22,500 bases of DNA from Stramonita haemastoma. Lineage: Eukaryota > Mollusca > Gastropoda > Neogastropoda > Muricidae. The stretch lies in the NCBI GenBank assembly GCA_030674155.1, contig CM060323.1:49827861-49850360 (forward strand), read 5' to 3'. Position numbers and translations under genes: made by a program. Below are positions 9,131 through 19,747 of the stretch, in pieces. How positions within the stretch are numbered: position 1 is the stretch's first letter; every line of letters begins with the position of its first letter. The notes below the pieces were generated by a model, which made no database searches, was not told where the DNA came from, and saw only the letters and a list, made by a program, of their open reading frames with translations.

Positions 9131-9365
9131 TTGTTTTTATTTGTTTTGGGTATATTGTTTGTTATCAGTGTGTGTGTAGCAGTTTTGGGTTTTTTTGTTT
9201 TTGTTTAATGTATTTATTTGGGGTAAGTGGGAATAATGCTTATTGTGTTTTTGTAATGTACCCTGGTGCATTTTTGTCAGTTTGTGTGTGTGTGTGTGGT
9301 GTGTGTGTGTGTGTGTGTGAATGCTTGTGTGTGTTGTGTGAATGTGTGGTGCGTGCGGCGTGTAC
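9131..9365. repeat. T/G-rich sequence with a further (TG)n array
   Basis: T/G-rich low-complexity DNA containing a TG run at 9281-9320 and GTGTG fragments to 9365. The 9109-9447 plus-strand frame is compositional. Confidence 0.75.
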
Positions 9366-9689
9366 GTGTATGAACAAAAGGCACACGCAACGTACATGTT
9401 TTAGCAGAGTGAAGTCAACAGCGACAAAACGTCATGAAATAAGATAAACGTTTCATCTTTGGATCCCCAGCCAGACACAAAGAACTCTGACAGCAGCAAC
9501 AAGAGAAAAGGATGAGAGAACAGACAACAGACCAAGTGTCTGGTTTCCCCCAGAAAAGATGATAATAATGCTCTATAGACTAGGAAGATATCTTTCCTAC
9601 GCGGCCTGTGCTTTGATGCCGTGACTTTCAACGGTCCAGTCCCGCATCTGGGTACTGTGTCACAACAGTATCGACACAAAGATGCTGAC
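9366..9689. other. Complex DNA, no gene seen
   Basis: GC-balanced non-repetitive DNA. The 92-codon minus-strand frame at 9401-9679 has no recognisable motif. Confidence 0.5.
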
Positions 9690-9725
9690 GTGTGACATTC
9701 GGCTAGGTCACAAAGGTGAGGTCGA

Positions 9726-9751
9726 TGACGTCATACTGAGAGATGACGTCA
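9726..9751. promoter_or_regulatory. Two perfect TGACGTCA (CRE-like) palindromes
   Basis: GATGACGTCAT occurs twice, with the TGACGTCA palindromes at 9726-9733 and 9744-9751, starts 18 bp apart. TGACGTCA is the full consensus for CREB/ATF bZIP factors. Whether the sites are bound is unknown, and no transcription start can be assigned. A tandem duplication of a short segment could equally explain the pair. Confidence 0.5.
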
Positions 9752-9824
9752 TGTTATCTATCATGTGGATCGTAAAGCGTTCAGACTGCTTCGAGGCTTC
9801 TGTCAGTCTCGGAAGACTATGGAG

Positions 9825-9849
9825 TTGCGCTCTAGGTTCTAGAGCGCAA
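9825..9849. repeat. Perfect 11-bp inverted repeat with 3-base loop
   Basis: TTGCGCTCTAG (9825-9835) and CTAGAGCGCAA (9839-9849) are exact reverse complements separated by GTT. A smaller hairpin, AGTCT-CGGA-AGACT, lies just upstream at 9805-9818. Such structures are common at transposon ends, but element boundaries cannot be fixed here. Confidence 0.9.
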
Positions 9850-10190
9850 AAGCCTGGGTAAGTAAGTATAGAGGGCAAGCTGTTACCCATTGAGCAAACC
9901 CACTCTCCACGGTTGCTGGAATGGTCCATTGGAAGGCAGATCGCCGTACGAATGGTTCCAGTGTCATCGCAGGAGCCGCCAAAACGTTGCCATATACAGC
10001 CCCGAACTTCCCTGGGACTCCAGCTCCCCGAGTTTTCGTCAGGGATGGTGTCTAAACACGACACCTGTGTGCATGCTGGGTTTTTAGTTTGTTGTCATCC
10101 GCTCCTACCGGCACACAATGGCCAGCTCTTTCCGAAAGGCCCCGGAACACCGAGTCTTCTAATGTGGGTTAGGCAAATGTTCTAGACGTG

Positions 10191-10305
10191 TATCTTCGAA
10201 CACATCGGGACTTGGCTGTAAAACAGCTTTTATCAATATAGCTACTGCTTTAACACTTGGAAAACTTAACCACAAGCTCAGAGGGCCATCCCCATACGCA
10301 ATGTT

Positions 10306-10308
<3 letters not shown>
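10191..10308. other. Short complex DNA
   Basis: Non-repetitive sequence between the candidate element and a CA array. Nothing was recognised. Confidence 0.5.

Positions 10309-10367
<59 letters not shown>
10309..10367. repeat. (CA)n array, about 29 units
   Basis: Perfect CA dinucleotides passing directly into CCACA pentamers. Confidence 0.96.
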
Positions 10368-10369
<2 letters not shown>

Positions 10370-10412
10370 ACACCACACCACCACCACACCACACCACACC
10401 ATACTACACACA
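10368..10412. repeat. (CCACA)n pentanucleotide array
   Basis: CCACA units with one CCACCAC interruption follow the CA array. The same unit forms a larger block at 15845-15887, next to CTACA and CCACT units. Confidence 0.88.
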
Positions 10413-11672
10413 TTTCCGCTTTTATGAGATGGAGATTTTTTCCCCCAGATGACACACCCGCAATAATAGCGCCTTGTCAAGAGGCCCAGAGCAAAAATGC
10501 AGCGTCGTCGTTTCCCTCTGTTTGCCAGGGACACGAAAGCCATTAGCTGCGTCACCTGCAGTTGTGAATGTGACCTCTGAATCCCAAATTAGTCCTGAAA
10601 CCTGGGTGGTGAATGGGGATGGAGGGTGGCGAGGGTATTCAGGTGTGGAGGGGGAAGGGTGGGTAGGGGGGGGGAGGGGGGGGGGGTTGCGTGGACGCAT
10701 ATCACATGTCACAGGAATTAGGAACTTACCAGATTAATGAATAACCGGGCTGAATAGCTCTGTTGAAAAGGTTGTGCAACGAGTTCGGGATGTGTGTGTG
10801 AGATCTTTAAAGTTTTCTTTAGAAACACTTGAAAAACACCCTCATCCACCCACACATACACGCACGCACGCACGCCCACACAATTCTTTGTATGTGCACT
10901 CGCGCGCTCTCGCTCTTGCTTTTAACAGACGTTGAATATCTTGCCAGAAATAGCTTTCTGTTCTTCTTTTTTTTTCGATTTCTGACCATTTAAACTTTTA
11001 AAAAAAGTCTAAACTACTCTGGCCGTTCATTTTGATAAAAAAAGTTTCCAAACTGTGCATCTACGTTACATCTTGTGAAAAATATCTCATTCACAGATTT
11101 TGAAAAGGGGGTTCTAAAAAAAAACCCAATACAAGCAAAAGGAGAGTCATAGTCATAAAGATGCATTCTATTCACACTGTAAAACTGGTACCAATGAAAC
11201 CTAGAAGCGATCAAGAAAAAATGTTGGGTTGGATAAAACCATGATCTATTTCCTTTACATTTTTTAATTCCTTTTAAGCTGTTATACAGTCTTACAACTG
11301 AAATGCTGCAATATAAAAAAAAAACCTGTGTTTAAAATCAAATCAAATAGTAATCAGAACCTGATTCAATCAGGAATGATTATTGAAGTATTGAAAAAAA
11401 AACCAGAGCGAAACAGCGCATGCGCGAGGAGTGAACATTATGACCAAAGGATACAAAACGTGGCCAAGACTAAAGGCTGTGTCACTTATTGATGTCAGCT
11501 AAGTGCCCACACTTACATTAGCGTCATAAATCATGTGGTATGCTTTTAAATACAATCTACGACAAGAGAGCATAGCCATAAGAACGAATAAAAGTTTGTT
11601 TAAATCAAAGGACAGGTATAGTATCAATGGCTACCCATGAAGTACCAAGTGCATAATCAATGGCTGAATCAA

Positions 11673-11676
<4 letters not shown>
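10413..11676. other. 1.26 kb complex DNA, no gene seen
   Basis: Non-repetitive DNA. It contains a G-rich patch at 10646-10686 with G runs of up to 9, a short CACG run near 10850-10880, several A runs, and a 7-bp inverted repeat (CCTGATT/AATCAGG) at 11360-11374. Two AAATC units at 11337-11347 are a possible seed of the pentamer seen on the minus strand at 11803. Open frames here (10422-10712, 10474-10737, 11014-11214) have no recognised domain. Confidence 0.55.

Positions 11677-11753
<77 letters not shown>
11677..11753. repeat. (TC)n array, about 38 units, perfect
   Basis: Perfect TC dinucleotides at the left edge of a compound block: TC array, core element copy 2, GATTT array, CT array. Confidence 0.97.
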
Positions 11754-11755
<2 letters not shown>

Positions 11756-11802
11756 ATACTTATTCATTTATTCACTATCCTCAAAATAAAAGAATTTTAT
11801 TC
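11754..11802 (-). repeat. Dispersed core element, copy 2
   Basis: Read on the minus strand this gives AAATTCTTTTATTTTGAGG and then ATAGTGAATAA, matching core copy 1 at 4701 with a few substitutions and a one-base gap. In the same relative orientation its 5' side joins a pentanucleotide array (AAATC on the minus strand), just as copy 1 joins GGCAA. Both outer ends are eaten into by TC or CT arrays, so only about 45 bp of core remains. Confidence 0.75.
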
Positions 11803-12466
<664 letters not shown>

Positions 12467-13139
12467 ACGAAGTGGGAAGACTGGCATACGAGAAGAACAT
12501 AGGTGAAAATGCAAATAAGAAAGGTAAGACAGCCAGTGCAGTAGAGCCGTCAAAAGACTTCAACTTATCTCCATACAGACATTTCACATGTAGTCGCCAC
12601 TAAGAGACTTGAACAAAATGGGCACTCAGATGTCAACACACAATTATTATTGAAAAAGATAATAGGTCTTCATTTTTAACCTGGCGCTTTTTATCAAAAC
12701 AAAACTAATACAGATAGGCAAAGGAAAAATAACAACATATCTACCTATAATTTATAAACAAAAAACCCCAAACCAAAATATAAACCAAAATACTAAAAAC
12801 AAAACAACAAAAATCCCACCAAGCTCAGTAAAAACCACCACCAAGAATAAGACAACGACAATATCAACAAAAAAGAAGAACAACAAACAATATAGAATTT
12901 CCCACTTACTGCTCTCTGCATGTGAATACGAGAAAGTTGCACTAGTTTTGACTGACTGTGCTTTATTTACTTTTCTTTTCTTTTTTTTTTTTTAGCTATA
13001 CACTTTTTTCCTCCACTTTTTATTTCTTTTATTTTATTTTGTGTTTTATTTTTTTCAGTGACCGGCCAGCCACCTCTGCCTCGCCCTCTGTCTGACTTGG
13101 TGGTCACTTGACTGGTTTTCCATTACAGTCAGGTCCCTC
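12467..13139. other. A-rich then T-rich complex DNA
   Basis: Adenine-rich sequence (12690-12900, with many CAA and AACAAC patches) is followed by T-rich sequence with T12 near 12981-12994. The A-rich part resembles a degraded poly-A or CAA-rich tail, but no retroelement body could be attached. No gene is supported. Confidence 0.5.
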
Positions 13140-13206
13140 CTCCCCTCTCCTCCCCCCCCCTCTCTCTCTCTCTCTTTCTCTCTGTCCCTCTCTCTCTCTC
13201 TTCTCT
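13140..13206. repeat. (CT)n-rich tract with C run
   Basis: CCCCCCCC followed by CT units interrupted by TT and GTCC. Open frames on the minus strand (Arg-Glu repeats) are artefacts. Confidence 0.85.
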
Positions 13207-13318
13207 GTGTCTCACTTCTTCTTTTGGAAAATAAAGGGAAAAGGTGTGAAAGACTGATGATTGCTATTGAGGGAAGTGTGGATGGCGGGGGTGGAAAAGG
13301 GAGAAGGTGGGACAAGGG
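13207..13318. other. Short complex purine-rich DNA
   Basis: Purine-rich sequence on the plus strand, G-rich near 13280-13318, before the GATA/GA/GACA composite. Confidence 0.5.
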
Positions 13319-13610
<292 letters not shown>

Positions 13611-14130
13611 ATATAGACATACTGAGAGCTTTGTTTTTGAAGATCTGCTTTTGGGGGCTATCACATTGGATATTCCAAAACAGTCCATTCTTTTTGTCTC
13701 GTCAAGTTTTCTGCACCTTGAAGGTGGACTGGGCACTAGTCTTTCAAAAATAAGCCACGCCTTATGGACATCGTCAGTAAACAGCATGATTCATGTTAGA
13801 AATATATCAAAATCCCATCGCAGCAAGAGAATCGCTTAAAGCAAAATTATGCAGAAAATCAGAACCAATACTTTTTTTTAATGTTACATGACAGAAAAAA
13901 AGAGTGTGGAGTCGAGAAATAAACGCAGCTCGAATAGCCCAGCTGAGTTGAGAATGTCCCACACAACAGAACAGTCCAATATGCTTATATGATACAATGT
14001 ATGCAGATCATTCATAAAAAAAACAACCAATACAGTGTGGTACATTGTTTAAAGTATTTTTTGAACAAGTCTCTTAAGAAAGGTCATTTAAAGTAAACAG
14101 AAACTATGCTCTTTCATTACAGTTAGGTTT
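13611..14130. other. Complex AT-rich DNA, no gene seen
   Basis: Non-repetitive sequence. Open frames of 62-86 codons (13651-13839 plus, 13527-13787 minus) have no recognised motif, and no RNA gene or transposon end was seen. Confidence 0.55.
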
Positions 14131-14160
14131 TGTGTGTGTGTGGTGTGTGTGTGTGTGTGT

Positions 14161-14202
<42 letters not shown>

Positions 14203-14270
14203 TGTGTGTGTGAGTACATGTGTGCATATGTGCGTGCATGTGTGCCTGCAAGTATGTATGTATATGTGCA
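14131..14270. repeat. (TG)n array with degenerate right flank
   Basis: TG with GGTG phase shifts to about 14210, then degenerate alternating sequence (TACATG, GCATATG, GCGTGCATG) to about 14270. Z-DNA potential throughout. Confidence 0.9.
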
Positions 14271-14596
14271 CGCACAGGTGCGCGTTCGTTTCAAACAAAC
14301 CACTGGATACTATTACCTGTAAAAACTGCAGGGTAAAAGCACAAGAAAAAGAGGAAACAGAAGAGGCTTGGCGAAAAACGAGGGAATGAGGGAATGAATA
14401 GGCGGGGGGGGGGACATTATGGCGTCTTCTTCATAAAAGGACCACACAAACTAACACACAAAAATAACCACAAAAGCGAATTTGAAAAAGCTCTTTCAGC
14501 TGTTTTGCCCTCAAGATTTGTGGAAACTGCTGAAAATGGCTTTTAAAATGTGATAATTTCTGGGGATTATGGAGATTATTACGTTTCTTTTCATTA
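14271..14596. other. Complex DNA with short G run
   Basis: Non-repetitive DNA with a G10 run at 14404-14413. No gene is supported. Confidence 0.5.
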
Positions 14597-14632
14597 GTGG
14601 TGGTGGTGGTGGTGGTGGTGGTGGTGGTGGTG

Positions 14633-14692
<60 letters not shown>

Positions 14693-14790
14693 TGTGTGTG
14701 ATGTGTGTTGTGTAAGAGTGTTGTGTGTGTACGTGTGTGTGTGTGTACGTGTGTGTATGCGCGCGCGCGTGCGTGCGTGTGTTATTCTTC
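14597..14790. repeat. (TGG)n passing into (TG)n
   Basis: About twelve TGG units (14597-14632) run straight into TG units with GGTG and GTTG shifts, ending in GCGCGCGCGTGCGTGCG near 14761-14778. Confidence 0.94.
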
Positions 14791-14830
14791 AGTTCAACAT
14801 CCTTTCACTAACGAGACATCATACGGAAAT

Positions 14831-14831
<1 letters not shown>

Positions 14832-14910
<79 letters not shown>

Positions 14911-14936
14911 GTGTGTGTGTGTGGTGTGTGTGTGTT
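14832..14936. repeat. (TG)n array, about 39 perfect units plus degenerate end
   Basis: Perfect TG to about 14909, then GTTG and GGTG shifts. A 76-bp spacer separates it from the long GA array. Confidence 0.95.
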
Positions 14937-15473
<537 letters not shown>

Positions 15474-15476
<3 letters not shown>

Positions 15477-15689
15477 AGATTGAGAGGTGTGTGATGAGAG
15501 AGAGATTGAGATTGAGAATGTGAGAGAGGTGGCTAACAAGAAATCTTTGGACAGACTGTTTCCTAATGCCTGAAGTAATGTTTCCGTACGTTGTGGGTGA
15601 AGGGGTAACCGATTCTTGCATTATTTACATTATTTTTCAAAAATCAATGCCTGAAAGCTCAAAACATGCACGTGTATGTAAAGAATGCA
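15474..15689. other. Degenerate GA edge and complex DNA
   Basis: GATTGAGATTGAGA occurs at about 15472-15485 and again near 15503-15517, a 31-bp-spaced duplication at the array edge. The rest is non-repetitive. Confidence 0.6.
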
Positions 15690-15740
15690 CGTGCACACAC
15701 ACTTTTCACACACACTCACACATACATACATATATAACAC
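15690..15740. repeat. Imperfect (CA)n array
   Basis: CA units interrupted by CTTTT, CTCA, TACATA and TATATAA, grading into the CTACA pentamer array. Confidence 0.85.
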
Positions 15741-15911
15741 ACACTACACTACACTACACACTACACTACACTACACTACACTACACTACTCTACACTACA
15801 TTACTCTATACTACACTACACTACACTACTCTACACTACACTAAACCACACCATACCACACCACACCACACCACACCACACCACACCACTCCACTCCACT
15901 CCACTCCACTA
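15741..15911. repeat. Pentanucleotide array with unit turnover: CTACA, CCACA, CCACT
   Basis: CTACA units with scattered CTACT, TTACT and CTATA variants run from about 15742 to 15843. CCACA units (with one CCATA) follow at 15845-15887, then CCACT at about 15886-15910. Each block differs from its neighbour by one base. The Leu-His-Tyr-Thr-Thr frames on the plus strand are artefacts. Confidence 0.94.
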
Positions 15912-16248
15912 CACACTACAACCATGAACATAACCCCAAAACAGAACACAACACACCTAACAAATGACATTTCCAGAAATGTCAGCCATTGAAAGCACAC
16001 AAAAAAACCCAACGCGATTGACAAGGCTAAACCATCTTGCCTCTATGTCATGCCCCCCCCCCCCCCCCACCCCCTAAACCTCATCTCATTCTGCACTGTC
16101 TTTCTCTCCCCTCTCCTTCCTGCCATTCTCTCCTCGCCTGTAACCTTCGGACATCAAAGCCATGACAAAAACAGCATTCCAAACAGAGGATAATGCCCGC
16201 TATTGATCTCATTGATTCACACATCCGAAAAATAACTTTTCTCTGCGT
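15912..16248. other. Complex DNA with C16 run
   Basis: Non-repetitive DNA with sixteen consecutive C at 16053-16068 and a pyrimidine-rich right flank. No gene is supported. Confidence 0.5.
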
Positions 16249-16475
<227 letters not shown>

Positions 16476-16591
16476 TGTTGATGTGATTTTTCTTCCTTGT
16501 CCCATCTTTGCTTGATATGATGCTTCCTACTTTTTCATATCTCTCTTTATTGTCTCTCTTCTCTCTCTTTCTCTCTTCTCAGTCCCTCTTT
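16476..16591. other. T- and CT-rich spacer
   Basis: T-rich then CT-rich sequence joining the TG array to a CA array. No feature is recognised. Confidence 0.5.
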
Positions 16592-16652
16592 CATACACAC
16601 ACACTCGCACACACAAACACACACACACACACACACACACACAACAAACACA

Positions 16653-16696
<44 letters not shown>

Positions 16697-16713
16697 ACAC
16701 ACACACACACACA
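16592..16713. repeat. (CA)n array with interruptions
   Basis: CA units with CTCG, AACA, CAGA and CCA interruptions; the longest perfect stretch is 16655-16694. Confidence 0.94.
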
Positions 16714-16720
16714 ATGTAAT

Positions 16721-16813
16721 TGTGCGCACATGCGTTTACGTTTCACCTTGCGCTTAGATTTGCAGGCATAAAAGGAGAGAAAATGGATGTTTACAATTAT
16801 AAATGAAATATCC
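16721..16813 (+). repeat. Segmental duplication, copy 1 (no GAAT array)
   Basis: Shares CATGCGTTTACGTT, GCTTAGATT, GCAGGCA, GGAGAGA and TATAAATGA, in that order, with 16926-17052. Both copies are bounded by CA arrays, so the duplicated unit probably includes CA flank. Here the tail reads AAATGAAATATCCTCGCACAC, one or two steps from a GAAT unit. Confidence 0.85.
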
Positions 16814-16859
16814 TCGCACACACATACATACACACAAACACAACACACACACCCCACAC

Positions 16860-16890
<31 letters not shown>
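16814..16890. repeat. (CA)n array between the two duplication copies
   Basis: CA units with TACA, AACA and CCCA interruptions, ending at the GC-rich spacer AAGCGCGCGGGCGCAC. Confidence 0.92.
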
Positions 16891-16892
<2 letters not shown>

Positions 16893-16925
16893 GCGCGCGG
16901 GCGCACACTCACGCAGGCAAGCATA

Positions 16926-17052
16926 TGTGTGAGCATGCGTTTACGTTCGAATTTGTGCTTAGATTAGCAGGCACAGATGGAGAGAGTATAAATGAGTGAA
17001 TGAATGAATGAATGAATATGAATGAATGAATGAATGAATGAATAGTCTCTAG
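16926..17052 (+). repeat. Segmental duplication, copy 2, carrying a (GAAT)n array
   Basis: Same ordered words as copy 1. In place of its AAATGAAATA it carries AATGAG followed by GAAT units (16998-17043), then AGTCTCTAGCACAC, which aligns with the copy 1 ATCCTCGCACAC. The two copies therefore differ mainly by an expanded tetranucleotide array and scattered substitutions. Confidence 0.85.
16998..17043. repeat. (GAAT)n array, about 11 units
   Basis: GAAT units with one ATAT interruption near 17015-17020, located inside duplication copy 2. Confidence 0.95.
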
Positions 17053-17104
17053 CACACACACACATACACACACGCACACACACGCACTCGCACATACACA
17101 CACT
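17053..17104. repeat. Imperfect (CA)n array
   Basis: CACA with TACA, CGCA and CTCG interruptions, at the right edge of the duplicated region. Confidence 0.88.
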
Positions 17105-17165
17105 AATCAGAGGGGACCCTGGCAAGGATATAAACTGTAGGTCTAGCCTAGTCTTCCAATCGTGA

Positions 17166-17256
17166 TGTGTGTGTGTGTGTGTGCGTGCGTGTGTGTGCGT
17201 GCGTGCGTGTGTGTATGTGTGAATGCGTTCGTGCGTGCGCGTGTGTGTGTGCGTTG
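17166..17256. repeat. (TG)n / (CGTG)n array
   Basis: TG units with GCGTGCGTG interruptions and GCGCGTGTG; alternating purine-pyrimidine with Z-DNA potential. Confidence 0.9.
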
Positions 17257-17658
17257 TGCAATTACAGTTTCTGATCTTGCTAATCTGAACATATTCCATT
17301 CCTCAGACCACTCAAGCAGTTGAAAAGATCCTTCATTCATAACATTAATGCCAAATCAGTGCTTTTGTCTCTCTGTTTTTTGGTTTCATAATTGAATTAT
17401 CATTGAATTTTAGCCATCGAACGACAAAAATTATGACACAATCAATTAACAAAAGCGGAGGGCTTATGGTTCTGTTACTTTGATTTTCAGAACAAACACG
17501 TGGAATTCTGGCTTAACTGAAAGCCTACTTATCTTGAAAGGCAGAGATGCGAGTTTAGATGTGAATTTTTTTTTTCTTTTTCTGTCCACTTCAATTGATT
17601 TTAAGTGGTTGTCTGGGTCCTAGTCATTATATTAGTTGGCAAGCCAAACTATATGTAC

Positions 17659-17661
<3 letters not shown>
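17257..17661. other. Complex AT-rich DNA, no gene seen
   Basis: About 400 bp of non-repetitive AT-rich sequence with a T run near 17567-17576. Nothing was recognised. Confidence 0.55.

Positions 17662-17734
<73 letters not shown>
17662..17734. repeat. (AC)n array, about 36 units, perfect
   Basis: Perfect AC dinucleotides beginning after TGTACAGT. Confidence 0.97.
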
Positions 17735-17735
<1 letters not shown>

Positions 17736-17832
17736 CACACACCATATTCATACACACACATAATTTATTCATACACACAAATATACATACACACACAAAT
17801 ACATATACACACAACACACACACACACAAGAA

Positions 17833-17879
<47 letters not shown>

Positions 17880-17925
17880 CCACACACACACCACACACCA
17901 ACCGTACACACGCACGCACGCACGC
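17735..17925. repeat. Degenerate (CA)n array with TACA, AATA and ATTCATA units
   Basis: CA units broken by CATATTCATACA, TAATTTATTCATACA, AAATATACATA and similar; a further perfect stretch lies at about 17839-17878. Ends in CGCACGCACGCACG. Confidence 0.9.
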
Positions 17926-18012
17926 GCTAGTGAAAAGGACAAAGAACAAAGACGGATGAAAACAGAGAAAACAAGGAGTGCATTATTCACCTTCATTTTA
18001 TCATGGATCAGT

Positions 18013-18045
18013 CAGTATTCACTTGGTACCAAATACAGCCGTATA
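18013..18045. repeat. 33-bp direct repeat, left copy (candidate target-site duplication)
   Basis: CAGTATTCACTTGGTA is identical in both copies, and the remaining 17 bp differ at 5 positions, giving 28 of 33 matches with 18488-18520. The pair brackets the LINE fragment and its GATA tail exactly, as expected for a long target-site duplication or a pre-existing duplication into which the element inserted. Confidence 0.75.
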
Positions 18046-18295
18046 TGTCACAGTGTGTGATAAATGGTTTGGGCATGTCACAAGATCAAAAGATCTTGCA
18101 AAAACAATACTGCAAGGCACTGTTCAAGGAGGAAGAAAAAGAAGCAGACCAAGGAAGGGATGGGAGTACATACATCAGCGAATGGACAGGCCTAGAACTC
18201 AACAAAACTTGAGGAAAGGCAGAACAAAGAGAAGGAATGGAGGGAACTGGTTGTCAAGTCTTCGGGGGTGCCCCCGCGGTCGCTAGACTACGGAT

Positions 18296-18297
<2 letters not shown>
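18046..18297 (+). pseudogene. Decayed 3' end of a non-LTR retrotransposon (LINE) reverse-transcriptase ORF
   Basis: Frame 2 reads DKWFGHVTRSKDLAKTILQG and then a basic GRKRSRPRK segment. After about 18167 the similarity moves to frame 3 (EWTGLELNKT, then TGA at 18210-18212, then KAEQRE), and after about 18230 to frame 1 (EWRELVVKSSGVPPRS) ending at TGA 18295-18297. The pattern WFGHV, then TILQG, then a basic RPRK stretch, then a W-rich helix is typical of the C-terminal region after the RT domain in RTE-like and related metazoan LINEs. Two frameshifts and an internal stop make it non-functional. The copy is heavily 5'-truncated, as most LINE insertions are. Confidence 0.78.
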
Positions 18298-18349
<52 letters not shown>

Positions 18350-18372
18350 AGATAGAAGATAGATAGATAGAC

Positions 18373-18433
<61 letters not shown>
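18295..18433. repeat. (GATA)n array, tail of the LINE fragment
   Basis: GATA units begin inside the element's stop codon (TGATAGATAG). There are GAAGATAGAAG and GACAG interruptions. Several LINE clades, RTE among them, end in short tandem repeats rather than poly-A, so the array is most likely the element's own 3' tail, later expanded. Ile-Tyr-Leu-Ser frames on the minus strand are artefacts. Confidence 0.93.
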
Positions 18434-18434
<1 letters not shown>

Positions 18435-18487
18435 ATAGATATAAATGAGATAATAATACATATATACAAACATACCCATAATTATCA

Positions 18488-18520
18488 CAGTATTCACTTG
18501 GTATAAAATACGGTCTTATA
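18488..18520. repeat. 33-bp direct repeat, right copy (candidate target-site duplication)
   Basis: Partner of 18013-18045. It follows the GATA tail after about 55 bp of AT-rich sequence (18434-18487), which is either degenerate tail or part of the target. Confidence 0.75.
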
Positions 18521-18816
<296 letters not shown>

Positions 18817-19075
18817 CACACACACACACACACAAGAAGACAGAGAGAGAGACAGAGAGAGAGAGAGAGACAGAGAGAGAGACAGAGATAGATAGAGGGG
18901 GGGGGAGTGAGGGAGGGAGAGAGAGAGAAGAGAGAGAGAGAGAAGAGAGGAGAGAGACAGATAGACAGACAGACAGAGAGAGAAAAGAGAGAGAGAGAGA
19001 GGGGGGGGGGGGGGGGCGAGCAAACGGACAGACATAGAGAGACAGACATCCAAACACAAATGTAAAGAGACAGCA
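18817..19075. repeat. Mixed (CA)n, (GACA)n, (GA)n array with G runs
   Basis: A nine-unit CA run, then GACA and GAGA mixtures, G runs at about 18897-18905 and 19002-19016, then degenerate GACA to about 19075. It is the fifth plus-strand purine composite with GA preceding GACA. Confidence 0.9.
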
Positions 19076-19615
19076 AAAGACACAGAGACAGATAATAGAA
19101 AACGTGGCGGCAGAAAAATGACAGAAAAGGGCGACGTGATTAGGAAAATGGCTAGAGGGGGCGAAGACTAAACACCAAACGGCATACAACAAAAACAAAG
19201 TCTCAACTTCAAAATCAAACCAAATACACCTTTATCAGCCTTCCCACCAGCAACAACAACAACAAAAATCAAACATGAAAAATTGCTTCCAAAATAACAA
19301 TCTCCCCCCCCCCCCCCTAAACAAAACCACCACCCAAAAAACATTAGCATAAAAATATCACACACACAAAACACAAACACACACCCACCTACACACACAC
19401 ACACCGTCACCATAACACCCACACCCACGCCTCACCCTTCCCTCCCCCAAACACCACACATACATGCACTACCACAACCACCACCACAAATCCCCGCCCC
19501 CAGCCCCGCTGATCCCCCCCCCCCTCCCCTCCCCCGCATCCCTGTCAGCTGGGATGAGAGGTTGTGTGGAGAGATGGACACTGCCCTGGCAGATATGAGG
19601 TAGATTACAGCCTGT
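19076..19615. other. A/C-rich low-complexity and complex DNA
   Basis: A- and C-rich sequence with CAACAACAACAACAA near 19250, C14-15 near 19303-19317, degenerate CA near 19350-19400, and C12 near 19514-19525. Minus-strand frames (19168-19428, 19432-19683) are G/V-rich and compositional. No gene is supported. Confidence 0.55.
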
Positions 19616-19656
19616 CCTCTTCTCTCTCTCGCTCTCTGTCTCTCTCTCTCTCTCTC
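19616..19656. repeat. (CT)n array
   Basis: CT units with GCTC and GTCT interruptions. Confidence 0.85.
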
Positions 19657-19747
19657 CTCTCTGCACTGCGCGTCAGCAAGCACAGAGCACTGTCACATAC
19701 CTATTGACAAGGTCTCTTCACTGCTGCTATGGCTGGCGTGACACACG

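Larger units (their letters stand above)
9690..10190 (-). repeat. Candidate interspersed element with hairpins and paired CREs
   Basis: A 500-bp GC-balanced block with no microsatellites, set between TG and CA arrays. It holds two TGACGTCA palindromes, two adjacent perfect hairpins (9805-9818 and 9825-9849), and a 118-codon minus-strand open frame (9708-10064) without a recognised domain. The minus-strand words TAGAGCGCAACTCC and CATAGTCTTCCGAGACTG give an impression of a dispersed molluscan repeat, but that is recollection and no second copy is in this window. A diverged exon or a unique regulatory block are the alternatives. Confidence 0.4.

Noticed and set aside
12690..12900. Retrotransposon poly-A tail or processed pseudogene
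   Set aside because: The region is A-rich but irregular, with C and T interspersed, and no coding or SINE body adjoins it.
18295..18433. Telomeric or centromeric satellite
   Set aside because: GATA units directly continue the LINE stop codon and fit the element's own 3' tail; no TTAGGG or long satellite monomer is present.
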